Shown: positions 1 through 7,302 of the stretch, in pieces | How the letters are laid out: each line of letters opens with the position of its first letter | Numbering within the stretch: position 1 is the stretch's first letter | NCBI GenBank assembly: GCA_965371225.1 | Contig: CBDUXP010000079.1 | Coordinates: 1-17,224 of the forward strand | Source of the DNA: CBDUXP01 sp965371225 [NCBI: uncultured bacterium] | GTDB taxonomy: Bacteria > Abyssobacteria > SURF-5 > CBDUXP01 | Direction of reading: 5' to 3' | DNA length: 17,224 bases | Translations under genes and position numbers: made by a program | The notes under the pieces: model-generated | The model's database searches: none | What the model was told of the DNA's origin: nothing | What the model saw: only the letters and a program-made list of their open reading frames with translations

Positions 1-1
1 G

Positions 2-676
2 TGTCTGTCGGACATGGAAGATCAGGCCGCCAAGGCCCGCGCCCAAGTCGCTCACGCGGTGGCCGCCGAGAAGAAGCTCGCGCGCCTCGTCACCGCCGCC
101 ACCGCCGACGCCGATCGCGCCGAAGCCGCCGCTGCCGCAGCGGTGCAGGCCGAAGGGAGAGGGGAAGGTGGTCGCGCCGCAGGCGCGGAGCCGGGTTCCG
201 GGTCGGGCGGATCCGAAAACATCCCCGATGCGTCGGCGCGCGACTCCGTGCGGGCGTATCTCGTGGCCCAGCGCCGGGCCCAGGAGCTGGACCGGCAGTG
301 GAACCAGCAACTGGAGTGCGTCGGCGCGCTGAAGAAAGCGCTGGGCGAACTGGACGCCAAGATCGATGAAGCGGTGCGCCGCCGCGACGTGCTCGTGGCG
401 CGCAAACGCGTGGCCCTGGCCAAGCGCGACGTCCACTCGACCCTGGCCGGCATCGCCGACAGCAACAGCTTCCTGGACGCACAGGCGTTCGAGGCGTTCG
501 ATCGCGTTGCCGAACAAGTGGACACCCACGAGGCGGAGGCCGAAGCGGCGGCCGAAATCAGCGTCGCCACCTTCCGCGGCGGCGCGGGCCGCTGGGCGCC
601 GCCCACGGTGGGCGAGGCCGAAGTGGACGTGGCCCTGGCCCAGTTGCGAGGCACGGCTCCGGCCACCGGGGACTAG
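2..676 (+). CDS. pspA: PspA/IM30 family membrane-stress protein (5' end outside window)
   Basis: The frame is open from the window edge, so the N-terminus is missing and the ATG at 14 is probably internal: the start CLSDMEDQAAKARAQVAHAV resembles the region after the first helix of PspA. PspA/IM30 proteins are peripheral inner-membrane coiled-coil proteins that form ESCRT-III-like assemblies and protect membranes under envelope stress. Visible support: long Ala/Glu/Arg-rich helices, the family-like segment LVARKRVALAKRDVHSTLAGI (about residues 126-146 counted from the ATG), the stretch FEAFDRVAEQVDTHEAEAEA and a short C-terminal helix (VDVALAQLRG). About 220 residues are visible, against a usual 220-250. 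Odd: a Gly/Ser/Glu-rich, probably unstructured insert lies at about residues 47-76, where the family normally has continuous helix. Family call is good; the specific stress role is inferred. Confidence 0.8.
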   Translation, partial: CLSDMEDQAAKARAQVAHAVAAEKKLARLVTAATADADRAEAAAAAAVQAEGRGEGGRAAGAEPGSGSGGSENIPDASARDSVRAYLVAQRRAQELDRQWNQQLECVGALKKALGELDAKIDEAVRRRDVLVARKRVALAKRDVHSTLAGIADSNSFLDAQAFEAFDRVAEQVDTHEAEAEAAAEISVATFRGGAGRWAPPTVGEAEVDVALAQLRGTAPATGD

Positions 677-724
677 GCAACGCGCCGGCTCCCCCGTCGC
701 ACCCCGCAGCTGGAGTCCGCCCGC

Positions 725-755
725 GCGCCGGTCCAGGCCGTCCCTGGGCCGGCGC
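725..755 (+). terminator. GC-rich hairpin after pspA
   Basis: A 13-bp stem (725-737 with 743-755, one G-U pair) with a 5-base loop lies 49 bases after the pspA stop codon. Only a short T stretch (761-763) follows, so it is a weak intrinsic terminator or an RNA-end stabilising hairpin. Confidence 0.4.
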
Positions 756-761
756 AGCCGT

Positions 762-791
762 TTCCGCGGGGGTCTGTTCTTCGCGTACACT
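762..791 (+). promoter_or_regulatory. Possible promoter of the crotonase-mutase pair
   Basis: TACACT at 786-791 is a good -10 hexamer. The only partner is TTCCGC at 762-767 with an 18-base spacer, a poor -35. The site lies after the pspA hairpin and 45-57 bases before the crotonase start, which is the right place for a promoter. Confidence 0.3.
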
Positions 792-847
792 ACAGGGCTA
801 CGGCGTCCCGCAGGCCTGCGGCGGACTGCACGCGTGTGAACCAGCGA

Positions 848-1639
848 ATGAGTTCCAGCTACAAGAACATCTCATACGAAGAGGATGGCCGCGTCGGGGT
901 GGTGACCATCGACCGCCCGGACGTCAAGAACGCCATCGACATCGACACGATGGAAGAACTCGAGCGCCTGCTCGACGGGCTCGAGCGCAACCGGGAGCTG
1001 ACGGCGCTCATCCTGACGGGCGCGGGGGACGAGGCCTTCGTCGCCGGCGGCGACCTGAAGTACTTTCAGACCCTCGATACGATCTACAAGGGGCGGGACA
1101 TGTCCCTGCGCATGCAGCACATCCTCAACCGGATTGAGCGGCTGGACTATCCCGTGATCGCGGCACTGAACGGATATGCGTTCGGCGGCGGGTGCGAGGT
1201 TATGGTCGCGTGCGACATTCGCGTGTGCGACGAGCGCGCGCAGATGGGGTTCCGGCAAGTGGCCTTCGGCATCATGTGCGGCTGGGGTGGGGCCAATCGG
1301 CTACAGCGCATTGTGGGCCGCTCCCGCGCGCTCATGCTCCTGCTCACGGGCGACGTGATCGATGCGCGGCACGCGTACGAGCTGGGGCTGGTGGACCTGG
1401 TGGTGCCGCCCGGCAAGGCGCTCGAAGAGGCGCGCGTGCTCGCGCAACGGATGGCGACCAATGCGCCGCTCTCCGTCCGCTTCACGAAACGCGCGTTGCA
1501 GGTGGGCAAGGACATGCCGCTCGCGGCGAGTATCGACTACGAGGCCGAGCTGTTTTGTACCCTGTGGGCGTCGGCAGACCACGAGGAGGCCGTCGAGGCG
1601 TTCTTCGCGAAGCGCAAGCCCGACTTCAAGGGGCACTAA
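848..1639 (+). CDS. Enoyl-CoA hydratase/isomerase (crotonase) family protein
   Basis: A crotonase-fold protein of 263 residues (family usual 255-270) acting on an acyl-CoA thioester. The ATG at 848 gives the family-like N-terminus MSSSYKNISYEEDGRVGVVT; an in-frame GTG at 836 is the alternative, and neither has a strong ribosome binding site. The oxyanion-hole segments are present: AFVAGGDLKYF (about 63-73) and NGYAFGGGCEVMVACDIRV (about 108-126). The first catalytic glutamate (GGGCE, E117) is present. The second, in the PE of rat mitochondrial hydratase (E164), is replaced by Gln (FRQ, Q137). A GWGG turn follows, and the C-terminus KRKPDFKGH is typical. The stop codon lies one base before the mutase start, so the two are surely co-transcribed. 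With one Glu missing, simple hydration is not assured; decarboxylase or isomerase activity is possible. Fold is certain, reaction is not. Confidence 0.9.
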   Translation: MSSSYKNISYEEDGRVGVVTIDRPDVKNAIDIDTMEELERLLDGLERNRELTALILTGAGDEAFVAGGDLKYFQTLDTIYKGRDMSLRMQHILNRIERLDYPVIAALNGYAFGGGCEVMVACDIRVCDERAQMGFRQVAFGIMCGWGGANRLQRIVGRSRALMLLLTGDVIDARHAYELGLVDLVVPPGKALEEARVLAQRMATNAPLSVRFTKRALQVGKDMPLAASIDYEAELFCTLWASADHEEAVEAFFAKRKPDFKGH

Positions 1640-1640
1640 C

Positions 1641-3257
1641 GTGGCGAATCGCGATAACGGGTCGCGCGACGGCGAACGGAAGACCCGGTCGGACATTCCC
1701 GTGGAGGCGGTATACGGCCCGCGGGAGGGCGAAGCGACCGACTACGCAGAGCGGCTGGGCGCCCCCGGGCAATATCCCTTCACGCGCGGCATCTACCCGA
1801 CCATGTACCGGGGCCGAGTGTGGACCATGCGCCAGTACAGCGGCTTCGGCACGGCCGAAGAATCGAATGCGCGCTATCGGAATCTCCTCGCGAGCGGCGC
1901 CACGGGCCTGAGTGTCGCGTTCGACCTCCCCACGCAGATCGGGCTGGACAGCGACCATCCGCTCGCGCAGGACGAGGTGGGCCGGGTGGGCGTGAGCATC
2001 GACACGCTGCGCGACTTCGAATTGCTGTTCCGCGACATTCCCCTGGACCAGATTTCGACCTCGTTTACCATCAACGCGGTCGCCGCGATTGTGCTCGCCA
2101 TGTACGTGGCAGTCGGCGAGGAGCAGGGAGTGGCGCCGGACCAACTGCGCGGCACCATCCAGAACGACATCTTGAAGGAATTCGCGGCGCGGGGCACGTG
2201 GATCTTTCCCACTGCGCCGTCCCTGCGCCTGATCGCCGATACGGTCGAGTACTGCGCGCGGCACATCCCGAAGTTCAATGCGATCAGCATCGCGGGCGCG
2301 CATTACCGCGATGCCGGCGCATCCGCAATCCAAGAAGCCGCGTACACGATGGCCGACGGCCTGGCCTACATCGACGAGGTCTTGAAGCGCGGCATACCCA
2401 TCGATGACTTCGCCCCCAATCTCAGCTTCTTCTTCTATACCTATACGGACATCTTCGAGGAGGTGGCCAAGTATCGCGCCATGCGGCGGCTCTGGGCCAC
2501 GTACATGCGCGAGCGCTACGGCGCGCAGAACGACAAGAGCTGCCAGATGAAAATCGGCGTGGTCTGTGGCGGCAGCACGCTGACCCTCGCCCAGCCGGAG
2601 GTGAACGTGGTGCGCGTGGCGTACCAGGCGCTGGCGGCGGCGCTCGGTGGCGTGCAGAGCATGTTCACCTGCGCGTGGGACGAGGCCTACGCGATCCCGA
2701 CCGAAGAGTCGACCCGCCTCGCGTTGCGTACCCAGCAAGTGCTGGCACACGAATCCGGCGTAGTCAACACCGTCGATCCCCTCGCGGGCTCCTACTACAT
2801 CGAACAGCTTACGGATACATACGAAGCCGCCATCCGCAGCGAGATCGAACGCATCGAGGCGCGGGGGGGCATGGCCCGGTGCATCGAGGCGGGCCTGATC
2901 CAACAAGAGATCGCCACCGAAGCGTATCGCCAGAAGCGCGGGGAAGAAAGCGGCGAGCGAATCGTGGTCGGCGTGAACCAGTACACCATGCCGGAACCCC
3001 CGAAGGACATGAGCCTGCACGGACTCGACGAGACCTCGGTCCGCACGCAACTGGAGCGCCTGAACGCGGTGCGCGCGGAGCGGGACGGCGCCGCCGTTAC
3101 GGCCGCGCTGGCACGCCTGCGGGCGGACGCCGAGGGCACGGCCAACCTCATGCCCACCCTCCTCGACGCGGTGAAAGCGTACGCCACCGTCGGCGAGATG
3201 GTCACGACGCTCAAGGGCGTATTCGGCGAGTACCGCGAGCCCGCGACCACGTTCTAA
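1641..3257 (+). CDS. Acyl-CoA mutase large subunit, methylmalonyl-CoA mutase family (divergent)
   Basis: This is the catalytic TIM-barrel subunit of a coenzyme B12-dependent acyl-CoA mutase, 538 residues. There is no C-terminal B12-binding domain, so a separate small subunit is needed, and none is in the window. The GTG start at 1641 is supported by AAGGGG seven bases upstream and by a family-like N-terminus. Family marks: YPFTRGIYPTMYRGRVWTMRQYSGFG (45-70), GTIQNDILKEF (171-181), the barrel His in AGAH (H221), and C-terminal ATVGEM. By alignment to Propionibacterium methylmalonyl-CoA mutase, Y66 and R184 match Tyr89 and Arg207, which favour a dicarboxylic acyl-CoA; isobutyryl- and hydroxyisobutyryl-CoA mutases have other residues there. 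Odd: the near-invariant RxHxQT motif is KIGVVC here (His328 to G306, Gln330 to V308), Asn366 is C344 and Tyr243 is A220, while Glu370 (E348) is kept. Family certain, exact substrate open. Confidence 0.92.
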   Translation: MANRDNGSRDGERKTRSDIPVEAVYGPREGEATDYAERLGAPGQYPFTRGIYPTMYRGRVWTMRQYSGFGTAEESNARYRNLLASGATGLSVAFDLPTQIGLDSDHPLAQDEVGRVGVSIDTLRDFELLFRDIPLDQISTSFTINAVAAIVLAMYVAVGEEQGVAPDQLRGTIQNDILKEFAARGTWIFPTAPSLRLIADTVEYCARHIPKFNAISIAGAHYRDAGASAIQEAAYTMADGLAYIDEVLKRGIPIDDFAPNLSFFFYTYTDIFEEVAKYRAMRRLWATYMRERYGAQNDKSCQMKIGVVCGGSTLTLAQPEVNVVRVAYQALAAALGGVQSMFTCAWDEAYAIPTEESTRLALRTQQVLAHESGVVNTVDPLAGSYYIEQLTDTYEAAIRSEIERIEARGGMARCIEAGLIQQEIATEAYRQKRGEESGERIVVGVNQYTMPEPPKDMSLHGLDETSVRTQLERLNAVRAERDGAAVTAALARLRADAEGTANLMPTLLDAVKAYATVGEMVTTLKGVFGEYREPATTF

Positions 3258-3272
3258 ACGCGCGATCCGCCG

Positions 3273-3294
3273 GCGCGGACGCCCGGCCCCGCGC
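3273..3294. terminator. Hairpin between converging genes
   Basis: GCGCGG (3273-3278) pairs with CCGCGC (3289-3294) around a 10-base loop in the 36-base gap between the converging mutase and SAM hydrolase genes. There is no T-run on either side, so it is at most a weak bidirectional terminator. Confidence 0.3.
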
Positions 3295-4109
3295 TACGAC
3301 TGGTACACCGTGATCGCTTCGCCAATGGTGGCGTTGAATCGGTGCTGTGCGTTGCCGCCGTTGATCGCCAGCTCGAGATAGCCGGTACTCCCGAACAGCG
3401 CGATGATTTCACCCGCGGGCGCGTCGGCATAGGCCGTGACGATGTTCTCGATATGCGCGCCGCGAAACTGGAGCACCACGGGCTTGGTCGGGTCGGCCGC
3501 GCGCATAGCGTCAAGGGCCTCCCGGGCGATATTCGTCACGATGTTCCCGAAACGGTCCACGTGCACGACGGACCCCACCAGCACGCCCGGCTGCGACGAT
3601 TCCACCTGCGGAAATTCCAGCGTCTCCCACCCCTCCACCGCAGGCCCGAAGGCCGCCAGCGGCACCCCGGCCGCACAGTGCGCCGCCGCGGGCGCGAATA
3701 CGTCACGGCCGTGGAACGTGGCGCTGACGTCCGGGAGACGATAGTCCGGGTTCTCAAGCACGTGGGCGGTAGGCATCGCCTCGCCGGCCGCGGCCGTCAT
3801 CGCCCACGCCATGAGGCCGTTGTCCGGCCCGATGAACGTGTAGTTCCCCGCCCGCACCCCGAGCGCTTTCCGCTGGGTGCCCACCTGCGGGTCCACGACG
3901 CAGAGGAAAACGGTGTCCGCCGGAAAATGGGCGTACGCGCTCAGCAATTGCCACGCGCCCTCGCGCGCGTCCTGTGCCGGCACTCCATGCGTCAGGTCGA
4001 TGACCCGGGCGGCGGGGCAGATGCCCGCAATAACGCCCTTCATGATGCCCACGTAGGCGTCCCGGTCGCCGAAATCCGTGAGCATGGCGATGCACGGCCG
4101 CTCCGACAC
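3294..4109 (-). CDS. SAM hydrolase (S-adenosyl-L-methionine hydroxide adenosyltransferase, DUF62 family)
   Basis: This cytoplasmic enzyme family splits S-adenosylmethionine with water to adenosine and methionine and is related to fluorinase and chlorinase. The length of 271 residues is normal. The start is GTG at 4109, supported by AGGAGG five bases upstream. Visible marks: TDFGDRDAYVGIMKG (11-25), VDPQVGT (72-78), GPDNGL (94-99), FHGRDVFAP (132-140), DRFGNIVTNI and the C-terminal STGYLELAINGGNA. The Asp-Arg-His triad of the hydrolases is intact (D73, R80, H133), and I see nothing arguing for the halogenase branch. Odd: the usual VDPGVG carries Gln instead of Gly (Q75). It is the last gene of the minus-strand cluster, 55 bases after thiO. 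Function in the cell is not well known for the family; SAM removal or methionine recycling is inferred. Confidence 0.92.
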   Translation of the reverse strand: MSERPCIAMLTDFGDRDAYVGIMKGVIAGICPAARVIDLTHGVPAQDAREGAWQLLSAYAHFPADTVFLCVVDPQVGTQRKALGVRAGNYTFIGPDNGLMAWAMTAAAGEAMPTAHVLENPDYRLPDVSATFHGRDVFAPAAAHCAAGVPLAAFGPAVEGWETLEFPQVESSQPGVLVGSVVHVDRFGNIVTNIAREALDAMRAADPTKPVVLQFRGAHIENIVTAYADAPAGEIIALFGSTGYLELAINGGNAQHRFNATIGEAITVYQS

Positions 4110-4164
4110 GCGATCCTCCTCAGGTTCCAGAGCCTATCACGCCCGGCAGGCCCGGGCGCGGCGT

Positions 4165-5283
4165 TCAGGCCGGTGCGAGGCGGACCGGCGCGAACGGTTC
4201 CAAATCACGCGTGCAGCTCTGGTCGATGAGTTCGGCGATGATGCGTCCGGTCAACGGAGTCAGCAGGATCCCGTTGCGGAAATGGCCCGTGGCGAGGAGC
4301 AGATTCGCATACCCCGGCGCGACACCGAGGACCGGCGCGCCGTCCGGCAACTTCGGCCGGAGGCCGGCCCAGGTTTCCGCGGGGGCCCGCTCGGCGAGCG
4401 CCGGCAGCAGTTGCGCCGCCTCGTGCACTAACCGCGCAATCGTCGCGTCCTCGACCGACCGGTTGAACCCGCAGTCTTCCACCGTGGTACCGACGACGAT
4501 GCCGAACCCGGGCCGCGGGACGATGTAGACCCCGCTCCGGTGCAGCGTGCGCCGCACCGTGCCGTCCGGCGCGTCGAAGCGCAGCATCTGCCCCTTGATC
4601 GGGACGACCGGCAGCGAGACGCCGAACAGGTCACCGACAGACTGACTCCACGCGCCGGCGGCCAGCACGACGGTTTCTGCCTCGACGATCCCGGCTCCGG
4701 TGTCGAGAGCGTGAACGCGTCCGTCCGCGCAGTGGGCCCCACTCACGGACGTTCCCAGCAGGAGATCCACGCCGCGGCGCCGGCACGCGGCCGCGAGCGC
4801 ACTCCACAACTGCCGGTTATTCACAGACCGTTCGGGCAGCCACAGCGCGCGGATCGTGCCTGGTCCCAGCGCGGGCTCGAACGCGCGAAGCGCCGCGCCC
4901 TCGAGCACGTCATAGGCCACGCCGAGCGTGTCAAGAAATCGCGCCTTCGTTTCAAAGATACGAGGATCGTCTTCCGCCGTTTGCAACACCAGGCTTCCGG
5001 TGTCCACGAGCGTGCACGGCATGCCGGATTCCACCCGGAGCGCACTCACGAAGTCAGGGTACAGGTCCGCGCTGTCGCGACAGAGGCGGAAAAAGGGGGA
5101 CTCGGCGTCGAACTCGCTGTAGGGCGCGAGCATGCCCGCTGCCGCCCACGACGCCTCGCGGGAGCCCGTCTGCGCCTCGATCACCACCACCCGGCGGCCC
5201 GGCTGCCGCTCCGTCAGCGCATACGCGATCGAGAGTCCGATCACGCCGCCGCCGACGATCGCCACTTCGTACTTGCGCGTCAC
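4165..5283 (-). CDS. thiO: Glycine oxidase ThiO (FAD-dependent DAO family)
   Basis: ThiO oxidises glycine with O2 to iminoacetate/glyoxylate, ammonia and H2O2, feeding the thiazole half of thiamine in aerobes. The protein has 372 residues; Bacillus glycine oxidase has 369. It opens with a Rossmann FAD site GGGVIG (11-16) and the ribose-binding E36, then the family segment ASWAAAGMLAP (44-54). Later marks are VPIKGQML, the barrel strand YIVPRPGFGIVVGTTVE, AGLRPKLPDG and the FAD-closing ATGHFRNGILLTP (331-343), whose Arg is the expected carboxylate contact. The GTG start at 5283 has only a distant GGGAG upstream. Its neighbours are thioesterases and a SAM hydrolase rather than thiS or thiG; thiE is 9 kb away. 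A broader D-amino-acid or sarcosine oxidase role cannot be excluded from sequence. Confidence 0.85.
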   Translation of the reverse strand: MTRKYEVAIVGGGVIGLSIAYALTERQPGRRVVVIEAQTGSREASWAAAGMLAPYSEFDAESPFFRLCRDSADLYPDFVSALRVESGMPCTLVDTGSLVLQTAEDDPRIFETKARFLDTLGVAYDVLEGAALRAFEPALGPGTIRALWLPERSVNNRQLWSALAAACRRRGVDLLLGTSVSGAHCADGRVHALDTGAGIVEAETVVLAAGAWSQSVGDLFGVSLPVVPIKGQMLRFDAPDGTVRRTLHRSGVYIVPRPGFGIVVGTTVEDCGFNRSVEDATIARLVHEAAQLLPALAERAPAETWAGLRPKLPDGAPVLGVAPGYANLLLATGHFRNGILLTPLTGRIIAELIDQSCTRDLEPFAPVRLAPA

Positions 5284-5322
5284 GCCACGATCATACTCCC
5301 GCGCTCGACACGGAGGGACGGG

Positions 5323-6147
5323 CTAGGGTTTGGGAATGGGCCGGCAGAAGAGCTGGCCGCTGCCGGAGGCCAGGAGACGGCCGTCGCGTGTCCAAATGCG
5401 GCTCGTGCCGCCGAGCAGGCCCCCGGCCCCTATGTGCGTGTGCGCGTCGCACAGCAGCCACTCCTCTTCCGGGGCGGCCTGGTGGAACTGCACGTCCACC
5501 TGCAGCGTCGGAGCCAGGTGCGTGATATCCACGTGCGCCTTGCACGCCGCGGGCCAGAGCAGCGTATCGATGAGCAGCAGGCTCCGCGCGGCGTCCACGA
5601 ACGGGTCCGCGAAGGTGGGCGTCGGCCGGAACCGCAGCCAGCCCTGCCAGCGCGGCTCCGCCGCTTTCCGGTCTTCCCAATGCACCCACGTGAGTTCGCG
5701 CGCTTCAAGATTGTCCCAGAAGGCATGTCCCGTGCCCTCGGCTTCCTTAAAACGCTCCTCGAAGGACGGCACGCCCTCCGGCCCGGCGACCTCGGGCATT
5801 TCGGCCACGTTGTGTTCGAGGCCCTGATGGCCGTCCACCACGAGCCACGCTAACGCCTCCAGGCAGTGGCGGTCGTCCTGCAGCACGGAGACGCGCAGCG
5901 CGGCCGCGCGTTTCGAGGCGCGCAGGGTTTTCACGTGTAGCTCCACCGGGCCGAATTTCGGCACCGCCAGAAACTGACAGCTAAAACTCGCCGGTCTGGT
6001 CAGCTCACTGGCCGCACCCGCGGCCCGTAGTGCGATGGCCGCCGAGTAGCCCCCGTTCGGGCCCCAGATGTTCCAGTCTTCGGACAGCACGGCCCGGTAC
6101 CGCCCATCGTTCCCCTCGACCGCCGTGTCCCGCGCAAAGTCACCCAC
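5323..6147 (-). CDS. Double-hotdog acyl-CoA thioesterase, paralogue 1
   Basis: A TesB-like (4HBT_3 type) thioesterase of 274 residues, predicted to hydrolyse an acyl-CoA to free acid and CoA in the cytoplasm. The start is GTG at 6147 with AGGAGGG seven bases upstream. The N-terminal hotdog (about 20-105) has GPNGGY (29-34) and a run of strands ending in LEALAWLVVDG. The C-terminal hotdog (about 165-274) has FADPFVDAARSLLLIDTLLWP, whose Asp is the likely catalytic position, and EEEWLLCDAHTHIGAGG followed by SRIWTRDGRLLASGSGQLF, where the Gln matches the conserved TesB glutamine region. It is clearly a paralogue of the genes at 6174-7031 and 7568-8413, sharing the MGDF start and block order. 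It lies 26 bases after paralogue 2 and 39 before thiO. Substrate chain length is not readable from the sequence. Confidence 0.85.
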   Translation of the reverse strand: MGDFARDTAVEGNDGRYRAVLSEDWNIWGPNGGYSAAIALRAAGAASELTRPASFSCQFLAVPKFGPVELHVKTLRASKRAAALRVSVLQDDRHCLEALAWLVVDGHQGLEHNVAEMPEVAGPEGVPSFEERFKEAEGTGHAFWDNLEARELTWVHWEDRKAAEPRWQGWLRFRPTPTFADPFVDAARSLLLIDTLLWPAACKAHVDITHLAPTLQVDVQFHQAAPEEEWLLCDAHTHIGAGGLLGGTSRIWTRDGRLLASGSGQLFCRPIPKP

Positions 6148-6173
6148 GCACCGTCCCTCCTCTCGAACGACGC

Positions 6174-7031
6174 TTAGCGATCACGTCCGCCCCCCGTGTA
6201 GCTCGGATTCGGCACGCAGATGCACTGGCTCCCGCCGGACGCGAGCAGGCGCCCGTCCCGCGACCAGACCCGTCCCGCGCCGTGTGCGACGCCGGCGCCG
6301 GCCACGGCGGAGTCGTGTTCGTGGAAGAGCCAGTCCGCGTCGGACGCATCTGCATGAAAGTGCACGAGCAGGTCCATGCTCGGGCCCACGAACGGATTCT
6401 CCTCCCACGGCACGCGCAGGCGATGCACCGCCGGCGCGAAGCAGAGGGTGTCCACCACATAGGCCAGCCGACCCGCGTCCAAAAACGGATCGTCGAACGT
6501 CCGCGTCGGCTCGAAGCACGTCCACCCGCGAATTACCGGCTCCAGCAGGTGCATCTCCTCGGGCCGGCGCCAGCCGATGGGCCGCCAATCCATGTTCGCG
6601 CCGGCCCCATCGTCTACCTCACCCTGCTCCGCCAGCAAGTCACGGCCGCGCTTCACCTCTTCCGGCTGCGGCACGTCGGGCATGGGCGCGTCCTCGTGTG
6701 TCAAGCCGGGCAGCCCATCCGCCACGGCCCACACCTGCGCCTGAAGGATCGGACGATCCTCCTGCCGCATGGCCACCTGCACGGCCGCTGTGCGCTTGGA
6801 CCGCCGGAGGACAGTCACTTCAAGGTCCACGGGGGCGAACTGCGCCACGTTCAGGTACTGGCAGTAGTAGCTGACGGGGCGGGCCATGCCGCTCTCCGCG
6901 CCGGCGGCCCGCAGGGCGATGGTCGAAAGATACCCGCCGTGCGGGCCCATGGCCTCCCAGTCGCGACTCAGGTGCGCACAGTAGCGGCCGCCCCGCCCCT
7001 CGATTGCCGAATCGATGCCCAGGTCGCCCAT
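6174..7031 (-). CDS. Double-hotdog acyl-CoA thioesterase, paralogue 2
   Basis: The second TesB-like thioesterase, 285 residues. I chose the ATG at 7031 because it yields MGDLGIDSAIEG, matching the N-termini of both paralogues; the longer reading overlaps the preceding small gene and adds low-complexity residues. The stop of that small gene lies only four bases upstream, so the two are translationally coupled; the purine stretch GGGG lies eight bases before the start. N-terminal hotdog: GPHGGYLSTIALRAAG (29-44). C-terminal hotdog: FDDPFLDAGRLAYVVDTL with the putative catalytic Asp, then GRVWSRDGRLLASGGSQ. It is the most divergent of the three in the linker (about 125-175), which suggests a distinct acyl group. 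Family is clear; substrate is unknown. Confidence 0.85.
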   Translation of the reverse strand: MGDLGIDSAIEGRGGRYCAHLSRDWEAMGPHGGYLSTIALRAAGAESGMARPVSYYCQYLNVAQFAPVDLEVTVLRRSKRTAAVQVAMRQEDRPILQAQVWAVADGLPGLTHEDAPMPDVPQPEEVKRGRDLLAEQGEVDDGAGANMDWRPIGWRRPEEMHLLEPVIRGWTCFEPTRTFDDPFLDAGRLAYVVDTLCFAPAVHRLRVPWEENPFVGPSMDLLVHFHADASDADWLFHEHDSAVAGAGVAHGAGRVWSRDGRLLASGGSQCICVPNPSYTGGGRDR

Positions 7032-7035
7032 GCCG

Positions 7036-7257
7036 TTAGCCCCAGGGGTGCAACACGGTGTCGAACCAGCGCTGGCCCCACACGGTGGTCGCCCATTCAT
7101 TGTCGACAAACCATTCTTCGTAGAGCCGGCCGCCGAACGCGCGGAACAACCACGCACCCAGATCGAACGGCTCACGTTCGGGACGCACATCAACGCCCTC
7201 CACGTAGACGGTCTCTACGTAGACGGCGTCCTCGAACAGATTCTCAACACGATCCAT
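7036..7257 (-). CDS. Small Trp-rich acidic protein of unknown function
   Basis: A 73-residue ORF that I do not recognise. The ATG at 7257 has a good ribosome binding site (GGGAG, nine bases upstream). The stop lies four bases before thioesterase paralogue 2, which argues for a real coupled gene. The protein is acidic and has six tryptophans, five of them in the second half (for example EEWFVDNEWATTVWGQRWF), with no signal peptide or membrane segment. Near the N-terminus a five-residue unit, VYVET then VYVEG, is repeated, encoded by a 15-base direct repeat. It may be an accessory or regulatory partner of the thioesterases; this rests on position only. The opposite strand is also open here but has no ribosome binding site and no family features. 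Confidence 0.6.
   Translation of the reverse strand: MDRVENLFEDAVYVETVYVEGVDVRPEREPFDLGAWLFRAFGGRLYEEWFVDNEWATTVWGQRWFDTVLHPWG
7202..7226. repeat. Short direct repeat, period 15
   Basis: The 10-base unit ACGTAGACGG occurs at 7202-7211 and again at 7217-7226. On the minus strand it encodes the repeated YVE core of the small Trp-rich protein, so it is a coding microduplication rather than a protein binding site. Confidence 0.6.
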
Positions 7258-7302
7258 GGTAAGGATCTCCCTTCGTCGCTCTCCGGGTGGGAGAGTGGCC
7301 TA

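Noticed and set aside
1362-1640. A longer N-terminus for the mutase overlapping the crotonase gene
   Set aside because: The extra part is Arg/Trp-rich out-of-frame crotonase sequence; GTG at 1641 has a ribosome binding site and the family N-terminus.
1626-3050. A 474-codon open frame on the minus strand opposite the mutase
   Set aside because: Its sequence has no family features, and the plus-strand frame is an unmistakable mutase. Long antisense frames are expected at this GC content.
4110-4135. ACCTGAGG upstream of the SAM hydrolase, resembling part of a TPP riboswitch
   Set aside because: The match includes the ribosome binding site AGGAGG; the other conserved TPP elements and helices are absent.
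4540-7262. Long plus-strand frames of over 400 codons opposite thiO and the thioesterases
   Set aside because: Arg/Pro/His-rich composition without domains, opposite clear thiO and thioesterase genes; shadows of GC-rich coding.
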